Origin: Phallusia mammillata
Lineage: Eukaryota > Chordata > Ascidiacea > Phlebobranchia > Ascidiidae
Length of the DNA: 64,000 nucleotides
Assembly: GCA_003260075.1 (NCBI GenBank)
Contig: QLIY01000336.1
Coordinates: 65,656-129,655, forward strand
Direction of reading: 5' to 3'
Part shown: positions 44,676 through 56,888 of the stretch, piece by piece
Position numbering within the stretch: position 1 is the stretch's first letter
How the letters are laid out: each line of letters starts with the position of its first letter
Position numbers and translations under genes: made by a program
Notes under the pieces: generated by a model
The model's database searches: none
Seen by the model: the letters and a program-made list of their open reading frames with translations, nothing else
Told to the model about the DNA's origin: nothing

Positions 44676-47600
44676 ATGCATTTTTTTGTGTTTGTGTTCA
44701 TTTCATTGCTGGTGTCCACACAATGTCAGTCCTTGCTGGACTACCTTAACCTTGCAGCAGAAAGGGAACTGGAATTGTATGAATATGAGCAGAGCCGAAG
44801 AGCTCATAGAAGTGCAAGCCAAGCCAATTTCAAACAGGAAAAGGAGGATAAGAATTGTCCAGCAAGCAAAACTACATACACTGGCACAGACACAGCATCT
44901 GTAGATGTTCGATTTCCAAAGGCATCAATTAAAAGTGTAAGTACACATTGGATGGGGCATTGTGCACATAATTTATTATCATTATTTGGCATAAACAACT
45001 CACATACATATACAAGTACCAACAGTGCTCCAAAGTGTAATAACAACTGACATGATAAACCTTATGATTAACCTACCCCCTTATGCTTAAAAATGCCACC
45101 AAAAGAAGTTAATTTTTTTTCTTAACTAGTTTAAAACATTTTACTGCACATGTGTTCAAACTTTGTTACTTGTGTAATTTTTATTTGCTGACACTAGTTA
45201 CCTCACCCCCCCCCCAACAGTGCTCCAAAGTGTAATAACAACTGACATGATAAACCTTATGATGAACCTACCCCCTTAGCTTAAAATTCCATCCAAAGAA
45301 GTTACTTTTTTTCTAGTTTAAAACATTTTACTGCACATGTGTTTAAACTTTGTTACTTGTGTGATTTTTATTTGCTGACACTAGGAAGCTCTTTTCACCC
45401 TGTACTCAGATCGAAACATAAAGCTTATTGTAACAGTTCAAGAGCACATAGGCGGATCATTTCAAAAATAAAATTTCCATTTCTTATGTTTTTAGGATGA
45501 TGCTTATTTGTGCACATCATTCCCTGTGCCCTACAAAGGTGAAACTAGTTATGTAGGTAAGTAAAATCTTGATGATCACTTTGATAGTCAATTAGGGAGA
45601 CGATGTATTAAACAAATATTTTATCCTAACCTTACAGTTGGATTTACACCACAAGCTACAATGGATTCATCTCATCATATGCTTGTGTTTGGATGTGAAA
45701 CACTTCCTAACGACAAACCCTACTGGTATGAAATCAATGCCTGTAATATGTTTCTGGTTTGTTCAGTTACTTAGGAAATTAATAACTAACACTATTTTTT
45801 CAAACTATTAAGAATTAAACAAAAGTTGGTCGTTTGCATTTTTTATTCATGGTTTTGTGTGACATCACCTTTGTAAAACGTCTCGGCGTCTAAATTTGTG
45901 TGTTTGGGAAATTTTGAAAAGGTATTTGTAAGCAATAAGGATGTTGTTGTTAGTAGTTTGACAAATGTACAATATTGATAATGACAAATATCTTTAAAAA
46001 AAAGAAAAAAATAATATTGTAGGTAATCTTTGGTAATATCCCAAGTAATTTTTACTCTCAGAGAAACAATATTTAGACCGTTTTTTTGTTGACATGCTTG
46101 TCACCCTGATCATCAAATTGACTAGAGTGGGAAATTGTTAGTTATGATACAATTTATGCAATTTTCTTTTTCTTCAGGCAATGTGGAATGGGCCAGGTGT
46201 GTCGTGGCAGAAGGCACACTCTCTACGCATGGGCAAGAAATGCTCCTCCACTGGAGCTACCACCTGACATTGGTTACAAGTATGTTAAATATCATAGTAT
46301 TTTTTTTCAAACTTCTTATAGTTTGCTTGTTGTGCACACTGTTGCAGCATTGTTGGGAAATTATGTTCCAGCACTTCATGACAGATATACAAGCAAATCT
46401 TTATTTTTAGGATCGGCAAGTCTGCAAATATTAATTATCTTGTTGTGCAAATTCATTATGCTCATCGACTTCCAGCAAATCAGTATGACTGTTCTGGGGT
46501 TACTGCTTCAGTTACTCTTCAAGCGTGAGTTATGTTTTCTTTAACAGGGAATAAAAAATCAACAAAAAAGCTTTTTTAAAGATTGTATCAAATCTTTTGT
46601 GGTGTTGCATGTCAAACCGTTTTTTTGTGAAGTATAACCTGATGTCAGAATGAGTGCAACTTTTTACAGACAAAAATATTTTGCTGGTATCTTTCTGCTT
46701 GGCGCACCTTACATCAAGATACCTCCCCACTCAAACACCTCAGTTGATGTCAGCTGTGTGAACTTCGTTAATACACCTTTGCATGTTTTTGCTTTTCGTA
46801 CACATGCCCATGGTCTTGGTGAGTCCATTTGTAAACATATGTATTATATTTTGTTTTCTTTATGAATTTACATTATGGTTTCCAAGGGTATAATGGCTGT
46901 TGTCGTTTTGCTGCTGATTTTAGATTGCAATGTGGTTACCAAATGGCTCTGTGGGAAACATTTGTAGCTCTTCATAGTGTTCTAATTGCAGGCACAGTCA
47001 TCAGTGGGTATAGGGTCCGCAATGGTCGATACAAAATGATTGGAAAAGGAAATCCCCAGTGGCCCCATGCATTTTACACTAGAGTTGGTGGGACCATTGA
47101 TTTGGATATTGATGATATACTGTTGGCCCGATGTGATTATTCCAGCAACAAAGAAACTGTAACTTCAGCTGGGTAAGGATTTTACAATTAATAATACACA
47201 GAAATCGGTGTGGTGGTTTTCTAAAGTCAGCTTGTTAAAATTGTTACAGTACGTTGTAGTTTGTGAACACCTGGTTTTTTAGTAAACCCTGGTGGCCAAG
47301 TGTCTTTGTTGGTTACAGAATGGGTGGTAATGATGAAATGTGCAATTTCTACATGATGTACTATACAACAAGCAGTGCGGTAGCCAACTCTGAACTAAGT
47401 TGTTGGGGTGATAAGCATGAAGCAGCGTTTCCAGAAGGCGCAGATGATTTAGCCCCATTTCCTGGGTTTGCAGGCCAGGGTAAGGTCATGTTACCTTTAA
47501 AAACTTTCAGAATGAAATGGACTAACAAAGCTTTCTAATCTGCTTGTCACAGATTCAATTAATGCAATAGCCAGTGGCAAGGTCCCCATTCCACAGGTGC

Positions 47601-50600
47601 CAGACACTCATGGACACCATCACCACCACCAAGAGGAGCAGGCAGAAACATCACTTGCTGCTGAATTACAAGAGAAACTTGAGGAAGAAACAGAGACACC
47701 ACAGAAGACAAGCGAAGATATTCACCTTGGTTAGCTGGGTGACCTTTGTGGCTTGTTGAATGCATTAATGGTGCATGACGTTCAGTATGCCTAAAATATT
47801 TAGACAAAAAGCTTTTTCATGACTTCTTTATTTGGTTGTGTTTTTACATTTTTAAATTATCAGCAAAATGGGTATTGTAATAACTTATGAATGAACCTTT
47901 TATAATATACCACATGCCCTGATGTTAACTGTTCATTCTTTCCTTTGAATGAGTCTTTTGATCTTGTCCTGATTCAGTGCATATTTTCTTTCTTTTTGTT
48001 AAATATTTAATTTGACTTTAAACCTTTTTGAGGCAGTTTTTGTGCTTACCAGTTTTAAAACTCATCTACCCAAAGTTTGCATGAACTAACAAGGGGCATG
48101 ACTGTGTCATATTGCTTGTGTGTTTTGTTATGTTATGCATGTACATGTTTTTGTTCTGTGATAATGGCTTTGCACTTTTACAACATTTAGAGTTGCAGTA
48201 AGTATTTTTTATGTCACAATGTTTTTAGATTACTATTTTTGTACTGTGGGATCTGTTGCTGTTTGCACATCCAATATTATTTCATAAGATCAAGCTTTGG
48301 TTATTGCACTTGTTCTTTGCCCACTGTTACTATTTTGCCTGAGCATGTTTTTGTTTAGTACAAGCTTACCCTCTGCATGTTAACTTGCATTTCGAATGTC
48401 TTGTGAAGCTTGATCCTTATACTGGCAGTATGTTTCTTACATTCATTGTTTTGCACAGCTTCAAACTGTCTGATCTGTTGCTAAAGCTGTGCAGTAATCA
48501 TAACCCTAAAATATACATGGATTTCTGGGTAACCTAGAACTATAAATCTTGTATAATTGACCACAAACACACAATTTACAGTTGGCAACATAAATTGGTC
48601 AGACAAGGCTTCAACACCTACTTTAGGTCAAGTGGGTGGTGTAGCTGTGGATTCCAGTGGATATGTTCATGTTTTTCATCGTGCTTACAGAAGGTAATGT
48701 AGATAATTAATCAACAGTATATTGACAGCAAAGTTACTTTTTGTAGTACAGTATCATAAGCTGGCACCATAGATGTCGTTATTTCAAGATGCGAATGTTT
48801 GTAAAATTATTACAATATTTAAAGTGTTTTGTGCTGTGGCTTGTTAAAAAGGCAGTTACACACAAGTTTTACCAACATTACAAAACTATCAGTAAAAGCT
48901 TTAGCCCCCCCCCCGATATGTTCATGTTTTTCATCGTGCTTACAGAAGGTAATGTAGATAATCAACAGTATATTTACAGCAAATGTATTTTTTGTAGTAC
49001 AGTATCATAAGCTGGCATCGTAGATGTCGTTATTTAAAGATGTGAATGTTTGTAAAAATTATTGCAATATTTAAAATGTTCGTTCTGGCTGTGGCTTGTT
49101 AAAAAAGCATGTACACAAGTTTTACCAACATTACAAAACTATCAGTAAAAGCTACGCATCTCGAGGGACTGATTGACCATATGACTCATATGCTCTGAAC
49201 TGGATACCTAGACTGACGTGCTATAAAAAATCTTGAATTATTCATTGCACTGTCAGATATGGTTGTTTGATTTTAGCTGGGATGGAACATCATTTGACCC
49301 CCCCCCCCATGGTGTAAGCCTAGATCACCATAACAACGTTTGGCTGACTGATGTTGGAATGCACCAGGTCAGTAAAATATGTGAATCTGTGACTTGTGAG
49401 TACAAGACTACAAGACAGGAAACGTTTACATGCATTTAAAACGTGTTTTAAAAATCCGGTGCAATACTTAAAATGATACTAAACCCTGCACTCCCCCCCC
49501 CCTGCACCAGGTCAGTAAAATATGTGAATCTGTGACTTGTGAGTACAAGATTTGTACATTTTCCGTTTTAATGTCGGTCAGGAAACGTTTACATGCATTT
49601 AAAACGTGTTTTTAAAAAGCCGGTACAATAGTTAAGATGATACTAAACACTGCACTTTTGTGGATGTTTAGGTTTTCAAATATCAGTATGGCGGGGGTGC
49701 CCGATCTCTTTTGACGCTGGGGGTAAGAATGGAACCTGGAAATGATCGTTCACATTTCTGTAAACCAACTGATGTTGCCGTGGACCGCGACGGTAATTAA
49801 AGACAAATATAGTAATCGGTACTGGCTAGACTCCGTAATGACCAACAAGGAACTCTAACTAAAGCTCAACTACTGTAGGCATTTTGTTGTTGTAACATTT
49901 TTTGTAATTCTTGCAGGAACAATTTTCGTTTCGGATGGTTACTGTAACGGACGTGTGGTAAAATTTTCGGCAAATGGGGAATTTTTAAAATCGTGGGGAA
50001 GGATGTCTAGGCAAGGTAAGGCGATTATACGCACGCCATAAGAAGCATGTAACGTACAAAACCAATTACACTCCCCTTTTCCAGTTGTCAACCCACCACC
50101 TGGAGTATTTAATGTCGCACACAGTATAGCGCTCGTCCAAAACGAGCAACATGTATGTGTTGCTGACCGGGAAAATGGACGGATCCAGTGCTTTACTAAA
50201 GAAGGTCAACTGATAAAAATCATCGAAAATCATCCAGTGATTGGACAAAGCATTTACGCCATCTCATATAGCGACGTTGATGGTAAATTACCACGCAACT
50301 TGCAAACGTTAAAAAATAAGTGCGAAAATAAAATGAATATGTTGTTTGTCTATTCTTTTTATAGATCTATTGTTTGCCGTTAACGGACCTCCTTCCAACG
50401 GGGTAAAAACATCTGGTTTCAGCATTCGGTATGAAACGGGCGATGTGCTTGACAGTTGGGAACCGTCAAAATCTATTGACTTGTCTTCGCCCCACGATGT
50501 GGCTGTGTCACCTGATGGAAACAAAGTAAATAATGACCAACTGTAGTTTAACCAGACTTGATTGCAAATGACAAAGCCTACAATGGCAATTGATGATGAA

Positions 50601-53522
50601 CCCTTGTAGGTTTTTACGGTACTTGTGCCGTGGACGTAACGATGTTGATTCACTAAACAACTTGTTTGCTCCTACACTAATGCCCTGTGTTTCGGTTCAC
50701 ACCCTTCTATTTTGACAATACGGTTTGTTCTATTTTGGAATTTCTGAATTTTTAGGAATCCGTTGCTGACCCCCCCCCCCTTGATTCACTAAACAACTTG
50801 TTTGCTCCTACACTAATGCCCTGTGTTTTGGTTCACACCCTTCTATTTTTGACAATACGGTTTGTTCTCGAATTTCTGAATTTGTAGGAATCCGTTGCTG
50901 ACAAAAACTAGCGGCAAAACGTCAGTTGTACAAATGGTTCCAGACAGATGTTTGGACTTCTTAGAACCGCAAAAGTTTTTAGTTCGAATTTTTCTTATCA
51001 AATTTGTTATTTTTAACACTAAGTAAACATTGCATTTTTCAGCTGTACGTTGGTCAGTTGTCACCACACAAGGTTTACCAGTTCGAAGTTTCCTCACTTA
51101 AAGAAAATCCAGTTGTAACTGCTCCTTCCATGGAGGTCAGGGGGCGGGAAGAAGTGCCACTAATCAGTGCAGACCTCGACACAAATTCGGATGAAACCAC
51201 AAACCTGGAAGAAATTAAGCGACCAGTCGATGAAACCGAAGTTCAGTCACCAGGCACCATTACTACGTCGGATCAAGAGGTAATCCAGGAAGAAAACAAC
51301 AAACCAAAAAATGAGATTTCGAATGCAGTGATTAAGGCCAGAAAAGGAGCCATCGAAGCCGAAGACACCAGCGTGAAGGAAAGAGCTTCAAATGAAAGCG
51401 TCAACCCCAATAGCATGGAAGATGCATTTCCTGTCCAAAACGTAACCCCCCCCCCCACCAGCGTGAAGGAAAGAGCTTCAAATGAAAGCGTCAACCCCAA
51501 TAGCGTGGAAGATGCAATTCCTGTCAAAAACGCAATTTCAGCTGATGACGGAAATAACAATGCGGTGAAAACTGCAGATTCCACAGCTGACCAAAGGTTT
51601 ATTTTGAAAGCAGAGAAAGAGGTATGTTCATGTTGCTATGTTTTGTTGATTAGAGGATTCAGCATTTTGTGTAAACGTGTAAATCTTTGGATTGTAATGA
51701 CCTAAACCACTTTTGTACCAAAGAGTTGTTACATTAAACGTTGATAGTTGTTAGTTTATTACTAAGATTGGCATTGTTACGTACAGAGACAAAATCATTG
51801 TGTATTTGACTTTGACTAGCACTGCCTTGTTATTGCATGACCATCAATGCGGCCCGCCTCCACAATATATCACTACTTTTTGGCCCGCGTATGCAAAAAT
51901 GTTGCCCACCTTTGACCTAAAGAAATAAAAGTACCCGATATACTTAAACATACGCAGCTATATGTACTTAACCATAGTTGTTTTCTGAAAAACTTAAAAC
52001 AACCGAGCACAAGTAGCCTACTATGTTTATAGGTTTAATCAGGCTTCACTTTTAACTAGTAATGGAATTTTAAAGAAGCTTTGCCCTTTACGTTGCGAAC
52101 AGTAATAACTAAACAAAATCTTCTAAAACTTGTGGTTAACTGGTGTTCCAAACATATTGTTTATCCCGCGCTATATGTTCCATATTTAGCACATACTATT
52201 GTGACGTTTTGTGTTAGTGTCGTCATCTTATGTGTCACAGTTCGGAAACTAAATTTAGTGTCGATTACTGCCTTAGGACATGGTAGCATGTGTTTTTCTA
52301 TACACAGGGCATCTCCAGAAATGTTACGACGGCTGTTGTGGTCGTATTAGTGGCAATTCCCATTTTACTTTTTGGAATTGGACTTTGCTACGTGAGGTCA
52401 CGCACACGCCGACTGAGAAAGTATGAAGGTGAATAACTGATTTTTTTGAGCGAATTTAAAATTGTTATTGATAAATTGCTTAATTTTTATTTCGTATTGT
52501 GATTTTTAACAGTTATATGCCGCAATATACTGCTTCTTCGCATTTCAATTGTTTTCCAATATTTTTTGCCTTGTCACGTGAAACAGCTTTGCCTTCACAT
52601 AAAATGATTTGTTTATAATTTAAAATCTTTTTCTTTTGGACCAAAAACTTATGCGACCGATTGGGCTAAAAACTTATCACCAACTTTAACTTCAAACAGA
52701 TTTTCTTGTAGATGGTAATTCGGAAACCGCAGCAAACAAAGCATTTCTGCCGGGAACAGGAAAGCTAAACTTGGGCAAGTTCTTCAACAAGTCCAATCCC
52801 GAACAACAGGGTTTTAAAAGGTTTGGCATTTAAACCGAATTAGCGTCAGGGCAGTGCAATTTACCATCGTTGCCTGACGGTTTTATCTTATTTTGATGAA
52901 ATACGTGAACTTTAGTTTTAATTAATCACATTCACATTCATTAGTCTATGACATTTAAATCACTTTAAAATGATAGCCTATATGCTGAGAACCACATAAT
53001 TTGGATTAGGTTAAGCTGTTAAATGTTTTCGACATAAATGGGATTTCAATATTGGTACACTGTTTAACATGTTAAAATGTATAAACGGGTGCAAGTCAAA
53101 ATTTGTCAAAAAAAAGCAGACTTTCATTTTAGCACAATGTTTCCATCAGTCAAAAAAATCTAATTTTTCTAAATAATTGTAATTTGTCTAAAATGTTTTG
53201 TAAAAGGGTTTCTAAGAGAAAATAGAACTCATAATTTATCTAAAACACGAATTTAACGTTGTGCGTGATCATTTTTATCAATAATTAAAAATGCGGTTTT
53301 AAAACCCTACTCTTCATTTTCACTGAGTTTATGCACGAAATTCGCCTGTAAATAACATAATCGATAAAAACTATCGATTTTACAAGGCTATTGTTTTGAC
53401 GCAGAGTAAAAACCGTTGATGATGGCGCTGATGATGAGGTTCAAACCGACGAAGAGCCTGATATTGAATCACAGGCACCGGATTATACGCCTCAGGAATA
53501 TCATGACGAGTCTTCGAAATGA
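44676..53522 (+). CDS. PAM: Peptidylglycine alpha-amidating monooxygenase, bifunctional PHM-PAL, membrane form
   Basis: Nineteen exons give about 1000 residues as assembled: 44676-44936, 45496-45556, 45638-45725, 46178-46279, 46411-46524, 46670-46818, 46992-47172, 47319-47479, 47553-47729, 48582-48693, 49277-49367, 49672-49792, 49917-50015, 50085-50282, 50365-50525, 51043-51621, 52308-52428, 52712-52820 and 53405-53522. The order is signal peptide, PHM with copper ligands ([27 protein letters not shown]), a His-rich linker, PAL beta-propeller ([50 protein letters not shown]), an acidic stalk, one membrane helix ([17 protein letters not shown]) and a cytosolic tail. The enzyme hydroxylates then cleaves C-terminal glycine to make amidated peptides in secretory granules. 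Two C runs fall in coding exons: one at 49298-49308 replaces PAL residues, and one at 51446-51456 duplicates 26 codons. Confidence 0.96.
45021..45384 (+). repeat. Direct duplication flanking a 10-C run
   Basis: 45021-45205 recurs at 45216-45384 around C at 45206-45215, in the first PAM intron, with small indels between copies. Confidence 0.75.
48660..49154 (+). repeat. Direct duplication including part of a PAM exon
   Basis: 48660-48904 recurs at 48915-49154 around ten C (48905-48914). The right copy repeats the last ~34 bp of the PAL exon ending at 48693 and its donor site. An automatic gene model could count this exon end twice. Confidence 0.8.
49298..49308 (+). other. C-run filler inside a PAL exon, with missing coding sequence
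   Basis: Eleven C sit between WDGTSFD and HGVSLD. In animal PAL these motifs are separated by roughly 40 residues. There is no duplication here, so filler has replaced lost sequence. The frame is preserved by chance as three Pro codons. Confidence 0.8.
49360..49655 (+). repeat. Direct duplication flanking a 10-C run
   Basis: 49360-49492 recurs at 49503-49655 around C at 49493-49502, covering a PAM donor site and following intron. Confidence 0.75.
50645..50902 (+). repeat. Direct duplication flanking an 11-C run
   Basis: 50645-50769 recurs at 50781-50902 around C at 50770-50780, in a PAM intron. Confidence 0.75.
51367..51535 (+). repeat. Coding duplication in PAM stalk exon around an 11-C run
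   Basis: 79 bp at 51367-51445 recurs at 51457-51535 with few substitutions, around C at 51446-51456. In translation [16 protein letters not shown] appears twice with three Pro between. I judge this an artefact of two haplotype contig ends. Confidence 0.8.
51840..51920 (+). mobile_element. Short hAT-derived remnant
   Basis: GCGGCCCGCC and GGCCCGC segments followed by TTGCCCACC resemble the subterminal region of the 40-42 kb hAT family. It lies in a PAM intron, with no intact ends. Confidence 0.35.
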
Positions 53523-55525
53523 ATATCGACCATGTCCATCTTGCATTTGATATTGCTCTTATCTTTGTTCCGTCAATCATTCATTGATAGTCCCCTCGAG
53601 TGAAAAATCGCTCTTCATTCGCTGTAATATGGTTTTTGTAGTGCGCGTGAGATTTGTTGTTGTACGATTTCTATGACCCAAATCCACGGTACAAAATGGA
53701 GACAAATTAAAACATTCTCAAGTCGGCCTTTTTACCATCTAACTTTGACACAACAATAACTCAACACATTCCGTTTTGTGTTTTAGGCCATATTTTTGTA
53801 GTATGTAGACAGCACACTCACAGTGTCCTTGCAGCAAGACCTGGAACTACCTATTTTGATGCAGTATTTTTCCAAGTATCATTTCACTGCTGTGATGTTC
53901 GTCCTTTGTTATTTTACCTACATGCATATGTTGAATCGAGCTATAGCAACTGTCTGTGCTGTTTTTATTCTACAAAGGCTTATTCTAACCACCTGTAGTT
54001 TTTAACATGTTTTGTTCTTTTAAATGTCAAAATTTATTGTTTTTCTCGCACATTATCGTCTCGCGAGGTTCTTAGATACTACCCTTTACATTTGACGCAC
54101 ACATTTAAGTTCCACAAAGTAATTTTTCATTTTTGTTGGTTAATCAACTTTTCCTCTAATTTGGTGCACCTTTCACATGCATTAACATTACATAAAACAT
54201 GTCATTAGGTTCGATATAAACAGACATTTGTTTTCTGTTCTACTAGAAAAAGATTGCGGTTTCCTTCAAAAACCACGTTGATTGTAATGTTTTTTTTTTG
54301 TAAATTCTACTCCACTTTTAGATAGATTCTATTATGTTTACAAGTCATCGTAGGCTATTGTTTTCCCACGTTTAATTCAGCCAGCTTTTTGACATTCATT
54401 TGCTCCCCGCCCAGTTTGGATTCAACTTGCTTATGCTATACCTCGCACGCTCGTACCATTTTTAACCTAATTTCATCCAGAAATAATCCTGCCTCTTTTT
54501 CACTGTAGGCGTAACTTCGGTGAAACCTAACATATTTGGTGCTCAGATGTATATGCCAAAGCAACCAAATATTCCAAACAGCAAAATATGTTTTTTTTCT
54601 ATTTTTTGTGAAAGCAAAGTTATACAGAATAAATGCACTGAGGTTTTGTGTTAGATATTGCATTGAAATCACTTTTTCTTTGGTTGCAGTAAACTTGCTT
54701 TTCTGTAATAAGTTGAAAGCAGCATGTTACGTGGCATAAATGATTGAAGCTCGTTGGGGAAAAATCTTTTAGATTTTGACATTGCATACCGGAATTATTT
54801 TGTTTTTTTCTGTTTAACATTCGATGTTAAACCAGTTGTCGTATATTGTCACAAGCATTTTCTATTTTTCGTGTCCTACATTGGTGTGTAATAAAAGGTG
54901 AAATGCTACATCGCTGCGCCTGCCACAGCTTCGTTGCGCAATGTTGATAAATAATTGATCGCCTACGTAATTAGCAGTTATATCCGGCACGTCCCACTTC
55001 TCCCAAAGGATTTTGCTGACCTGTGCTCTGCAAGAACCAACATCGACATCTGTCAATTTGTATTATCTGCCCTGCCATGGTCAACCTTCATTATATTGCT
55101 AACAAGCATATGTTATTTTTTAATTATTCTCTATGAGGCACACCCGTAAATCTGACAGGCGTAATTGGCGAAGCAATTGCTCCGAAAACGTTCTTCTAAA
55201 ATTCATGCATTGGCCTGTTGCAGACTGTTTCACCCTAATATATGCTATGGCCAGCTGCATGTCAACGACCGGACAATACTGGCTCAAATGCAAACAGTTC
55301 AATCGTATTTTTTCAGCTGAACTTACAAATTGTTTACTTTAAACTTTTGTAGAACATCCATCCTTCACCTGCTATGACTGTTTGTGAACTGTTAAATGTG
55401 CGAATGGCAGAATGACAAAAGACAATCGTTGTTATGTGATACATGAATGCTGTTGGGAATAGGTGACGTCACAATCAATAAACAATTGTATCATTGCTCA
55501 ATCCAACTTGTAACTGCAAGACAAA
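53523..55525. other. PAM 3' UTR and intergenic space
   Basis: No further gene is supported. AATAAA at 54890-54895 would give a PAM 3' UTR of about 1.4 kb. The rest is A/T-rich with no clear repeat. Confidence 0.55.
54890..54895 (+). promoter_or_regulatory. Possible PAM polyadenylation signal
   Basis: AATAAA in a T-rich context downstream of PAM; no closer canonical hexamer was noticed. Confidence 0.45.
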
Positions 55526-56689
55526 ATGCCTCGTGATCTTCAGAACATAATTAATGTTGTGACGCCGTACGGCTTTGAACGAAGCAAGCAAGACCAATTG
55601 ATTTCTTCGTCCCAGCAAGAGCAATGGATGCACAAACGAAACTACTCTCCAGAATACTGCCTGCAACGTACAAATAGTCCAACCTCGAAAGCATTTGACA
55701 ATCTCCAGTTTCAAGCGTACGGACTAGAACAGGGCATAACAGCTGACAATTTCCAGACCAAGTGTAGATCTGGAAAGTTTGCTGGTTTTCGGTATGAGTT
55801 TAATAAACTTTGTCGGGTGGCGAAGTTCTTGCCTGATCCCGTTTCCAAAGCTCTTGAAGCGGAAGACAAAGTTCAATCATCAAAGGTAGGTCTAAAGATG
55901 GGAAAAACACAGGCCTTGATTTTCCTTATCTAGTAGAAACATTGATCGCCAGGGGCGAGAATTGCTTAGATGGGATATCTTTTGTTAGTTATTCACCAAT
56001 TTGACCGAATGTTCGGCACGTCTGACCCACATACAGACATAAACTGGATCGAACGTAAAGGCGCGACTTAAAAAAGTCAAGTTAATTCCTTAAGTGAAAC
56101 TCTGAAACGCCTTTGTCTTGTATGGTAAAATAAGTATGGACTAATAACGAATAGTAAAAGCCAGATCAGTATTTACAAAAATGGTCCTATTTAAACTTTG
56201 GTACATCTCTAATTTTCATCAGTCGCATGGTGGAAGTAGAGGGTTAGTGTCAAATCAAATGAACACATTTTCGGTGTTGTAATTTTTGTCGTAAACGACG
56301 TTTATTAAGAGCAACTTCCTATCCTTGGAAACCCAGTTTGCCCTGATGATCGCACGAAGTAGTGCTGCCCCAAACAATGTTCCCTGTGTTTAACACAATC
56401 TGCGTTTCATAAGATTTCCACAGAACGCGAAACAAATATGCGTGGAAATTACTTTGCCTTCGAACTGGCAATTTCGAGTCCTATGTTTCCACATGACACA
56501 CCCTCAATTTAAATTTCTTAAAATGCGCTTAATTCTCTTTTGCTTAGAACTCTCTTCCCACCGGTCGTCTGAAAATACTTGGCAAACGTGACCTCGAACA
56601 ACACCAAGGTCAACAGTCTATGATGTATATAACCCCGAAGCCAAGTCAGATTTTTCACACTCGAAGAGGTGTGTATGAAATCTGTTGAT
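55526..56689 (+). CDS. Unrecognised 166-residue protein, two exons
   Basis: Exon 1 runs from the ATG at 55526 to a GTAGGT donor near 55885 (phase 0). A phase-0 acceptor (TTTTGCTTAG) near 56550 opens a second exon that reads to TGA at about 56689, adding 46 codons. The protein has no signal peptide or membrane segment. It is rich in Gln, Lys and aromatic residues (WMHKRNYSPEYC, FAGFRYEFNKLC, MMYITPKPSQIFHTRRGVYE). AATAAA at 56732-56737 follows closely. I recognise no family. The short Tyr/Pro/Arg-rich motifs are reminiscent of small ciliary proteins, but that is a guess. Confidence 0.6.
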
Positions 56690-56731
56690 TTAGCGACGCG
56701 ACACTGCAAACGAACGGGTGCGAAACAAAAA

Positions 56732-56737
56732 AATAAA
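56732..56737 (+). promoter_or_regulatory. Polyadenylation signal of the 55.5 kb gene
   Basis: AATAAA about 43 bases after the stop codon, in an A-rich stretch. Confidence 0.5.
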
Positions 56738-56888
56738 AAATAGTAGTTGCTTTTATATCATGTATTAGCTTGGTGTGGTCGCAAAGTTCACTGTAATTTG
56801 TTAGTTGTTACGCTTAGTTTGCTGTTTAGGCCTCACAGCGTTTTCCCAAGACTTAGTGTATAAAGGTTAAACATGGCATTGAAAGTTG

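Noticed and set aside
44804..45046. Minus-strand 80-codon frame with a hydrophobic start
   Set aside because: It is antisense to the first PAM exon, with no independent support.
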